Made by a program: the position numbers and the translations under genes | In this document: positions 4,751-5,232 of the stretch, one piece after another | Layout: each line of letters starts with the position of its first letter | How positions within the stretch are numbered: the first letter of the stretch is position 1 | Source: an uncultured Eubacteriales bacterium | GTDB taxonomy: Bacteria > Bacillota > Clostridia > Oscillospirales > Oscillospiraceae | Direction: 5' to 3' | NCBI GenBank assembly: GCA_900550585.1 | Contig: URST01000103.1 | Location: 1 to 5,232, forward strand | Length of the DNA stretch: 5,232 nt | Notes under the pieces: model-generated | Databases searched by the model: none | What the model saw: only the letters and a program-made list of their open reading frames with translations | What the model was told of the DNA's origin: nothing

Positions 4751-5232
4751 TTACCGGAAGATCTCGCCGCTGGTGGGATTGCCCGCCGCCTGCGCCTCAT
4801 CGGTATCGATGTGCATGGTGGTGGCGCCGTCCTTGTTGACGCGGACCACCACGTCGTCGAAGATCAGCTTGCGGCCCTCGCCGCCGCAGGCCACGCGGAT
4901 GATGTCCTTGTCCTTGACGCCCAGTTCGGCGGCGTCCTTCTCCAGGATGTGCAGGTGGCGCTTGGCCACGATGACGCCCTCGCTCAGCTCCACCTCACCG
5001 GCAGGCCCGATGAGCTTACATGCGCCGGAGCCCTTGACATCGCCGCTCTCGCGGACAGGTGCGTCGATACCCAGCGTGCGGGCGTCGGTGGCGGAGACCT
5101 CCACCTGGTCGGCCTTGCGGACCGGGCCGAGGATGGACACGTTGGCCATCTCCTTCTTGGGGCCAACGATGGTCAGACGCTCGTTGCAGGCGTACTGGCC
5201 GGGATAGGACAGGGGCTTGCGGATGGTCAGCT
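4751..5232 (-). CDS. pduL: PduL-type phosphate acyltransferase, C-terminal part
   Basis: PduL interconverts acyl-CoA (propionyl- or acetyl-CoA) and acyl-phosphate and is structurally unrelated to classical Pta; with acetate or propionate kinase it yields ATP. It occurs inside propanediol-type microcompartments and, in many Clostridia, free in the cytoplasm. The 159 visible residues are the C-terminal three quarters of a protein usually near 210 residues; about 50 N-terminal residues, with the first zinc-binding HxH, lie beyond 5232. Visible hallmarks are KPLSYPGQYACNE, ILGPVRKADQVEVS, RESGDVKGSG, the second HxH in AKRHLHI (His codons 4957-4949) and MHIDTDEAQAAG, whose histidine is also a metal ligand in this family. 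The stop TAA is at 4753-4751. The ATG at 5149 is internal, since family homology continues upstream without a break. Convergent to the ene-reductase. A microcompartment signal peptide cannot be judged here. Confidence 0.93.
   Translation of the reverse strand, partial: LTIRKPLSYPGQYACNERLTIVGPKKEMANVSILGPVRKADQVEVSATDARTLGIDAPVRESGDVKGSGACKLIGPAGEVELSEGVIVAKRHLHILEKDAAELGVKDKDIIRVACGGEGRKLIFDDVVVRVNKDGATTMHIDTDEAQAAGNPTSGEIFR

Noticed and set aside
4751..5149. A complete 132-residue gene starting at ATG 5149 on the minus strand
   Set aside because: The same frame stays open to the window edge and continues to match PduL (PGQYACNE, IVGPKKE), so the ATG is internal and the gene is merely cut by the window.
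1..5232. CRISPR arrays, insertion sequences, tRNA or rRNA genes
   Set aside because: I saw no regularly spaced repeats, transposase frames or terminal inverted repeats, and no cloverleaf or rRNA-like segments on either strand.

Overview
The window most likely comes from a GC-rich anaerobic member of the Clostridia, and an Oscillospiraceae-type gut bacterium is the best guess. This is inferred, not proven. Clues are strong AGGAGG-type ribosome binding sites, a class III (anaerobic) ribonucleotide reductase with NrdR-type boxes, a clostridial-style ene-reductase with Fe-S, FMN and FAD modules, a PduL-type phosphotransacylase, and GC-rich coding sequence broken by short AT-rich promoter regions.

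Layout. (1) Positions 1-373, minus strand: N-terminal part of nrdD, cut by the window edge. (2) 374-744: a divergent regulatory region without a convincing gene. It holds the nrdD promoter with a pair of NrdR-like boxes 31 bp apart, a second and more distant pair of similar boxes, and a plus-strand promoter whose -10 lies inside a nested inverted repeat. (3) 745-2384, plus strand: a compact operon of a small unrecognised membrane protein, rimM (16S rRNA processing) and trmD (tRNA m1G37 methyltransferase), closed by a textbook terminator at 2410-2439. The usual ribosomal-protein partners rpsP and rplS are not here. (4) 2440-4630, plus strand: a single gene with its own consensus-like promoter, encoding a 686-residue old-yellow-enzyme/enoate-reductase type flavoenzyme of unknown substrate. 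(5) 4631-4750: two strong hairpins between convergent genes. (6) 4751-5232, minus strand: C-terminal three quarters of a PduL-family phosphate acyltransferase, cut by the window edge.

How they fit together. These are separate transcription units. nrdD supplies dNTPs without oxygen. rimM and trmD serve ribosome and tRNA maturation. The ene-reductase probably uses NAD(P)H to reduce an activated C=C bond, perhaps as an electron sink, and PduL links acyl-CoA to acyl-phosphate and ATP formation. An 11-base motif (AAAACCGRCAG) recurs upstream of nrdD and on both sides of the ene-reductase promoter, hinting at a shared regulator. Nothing here is clearly a new multi-gene system. The most unusual items are the dyad over the membrane-protein promoter, that membrane protein's linkage to rimM-trmD, and the altered cofactor motifs of the ene-reductase.
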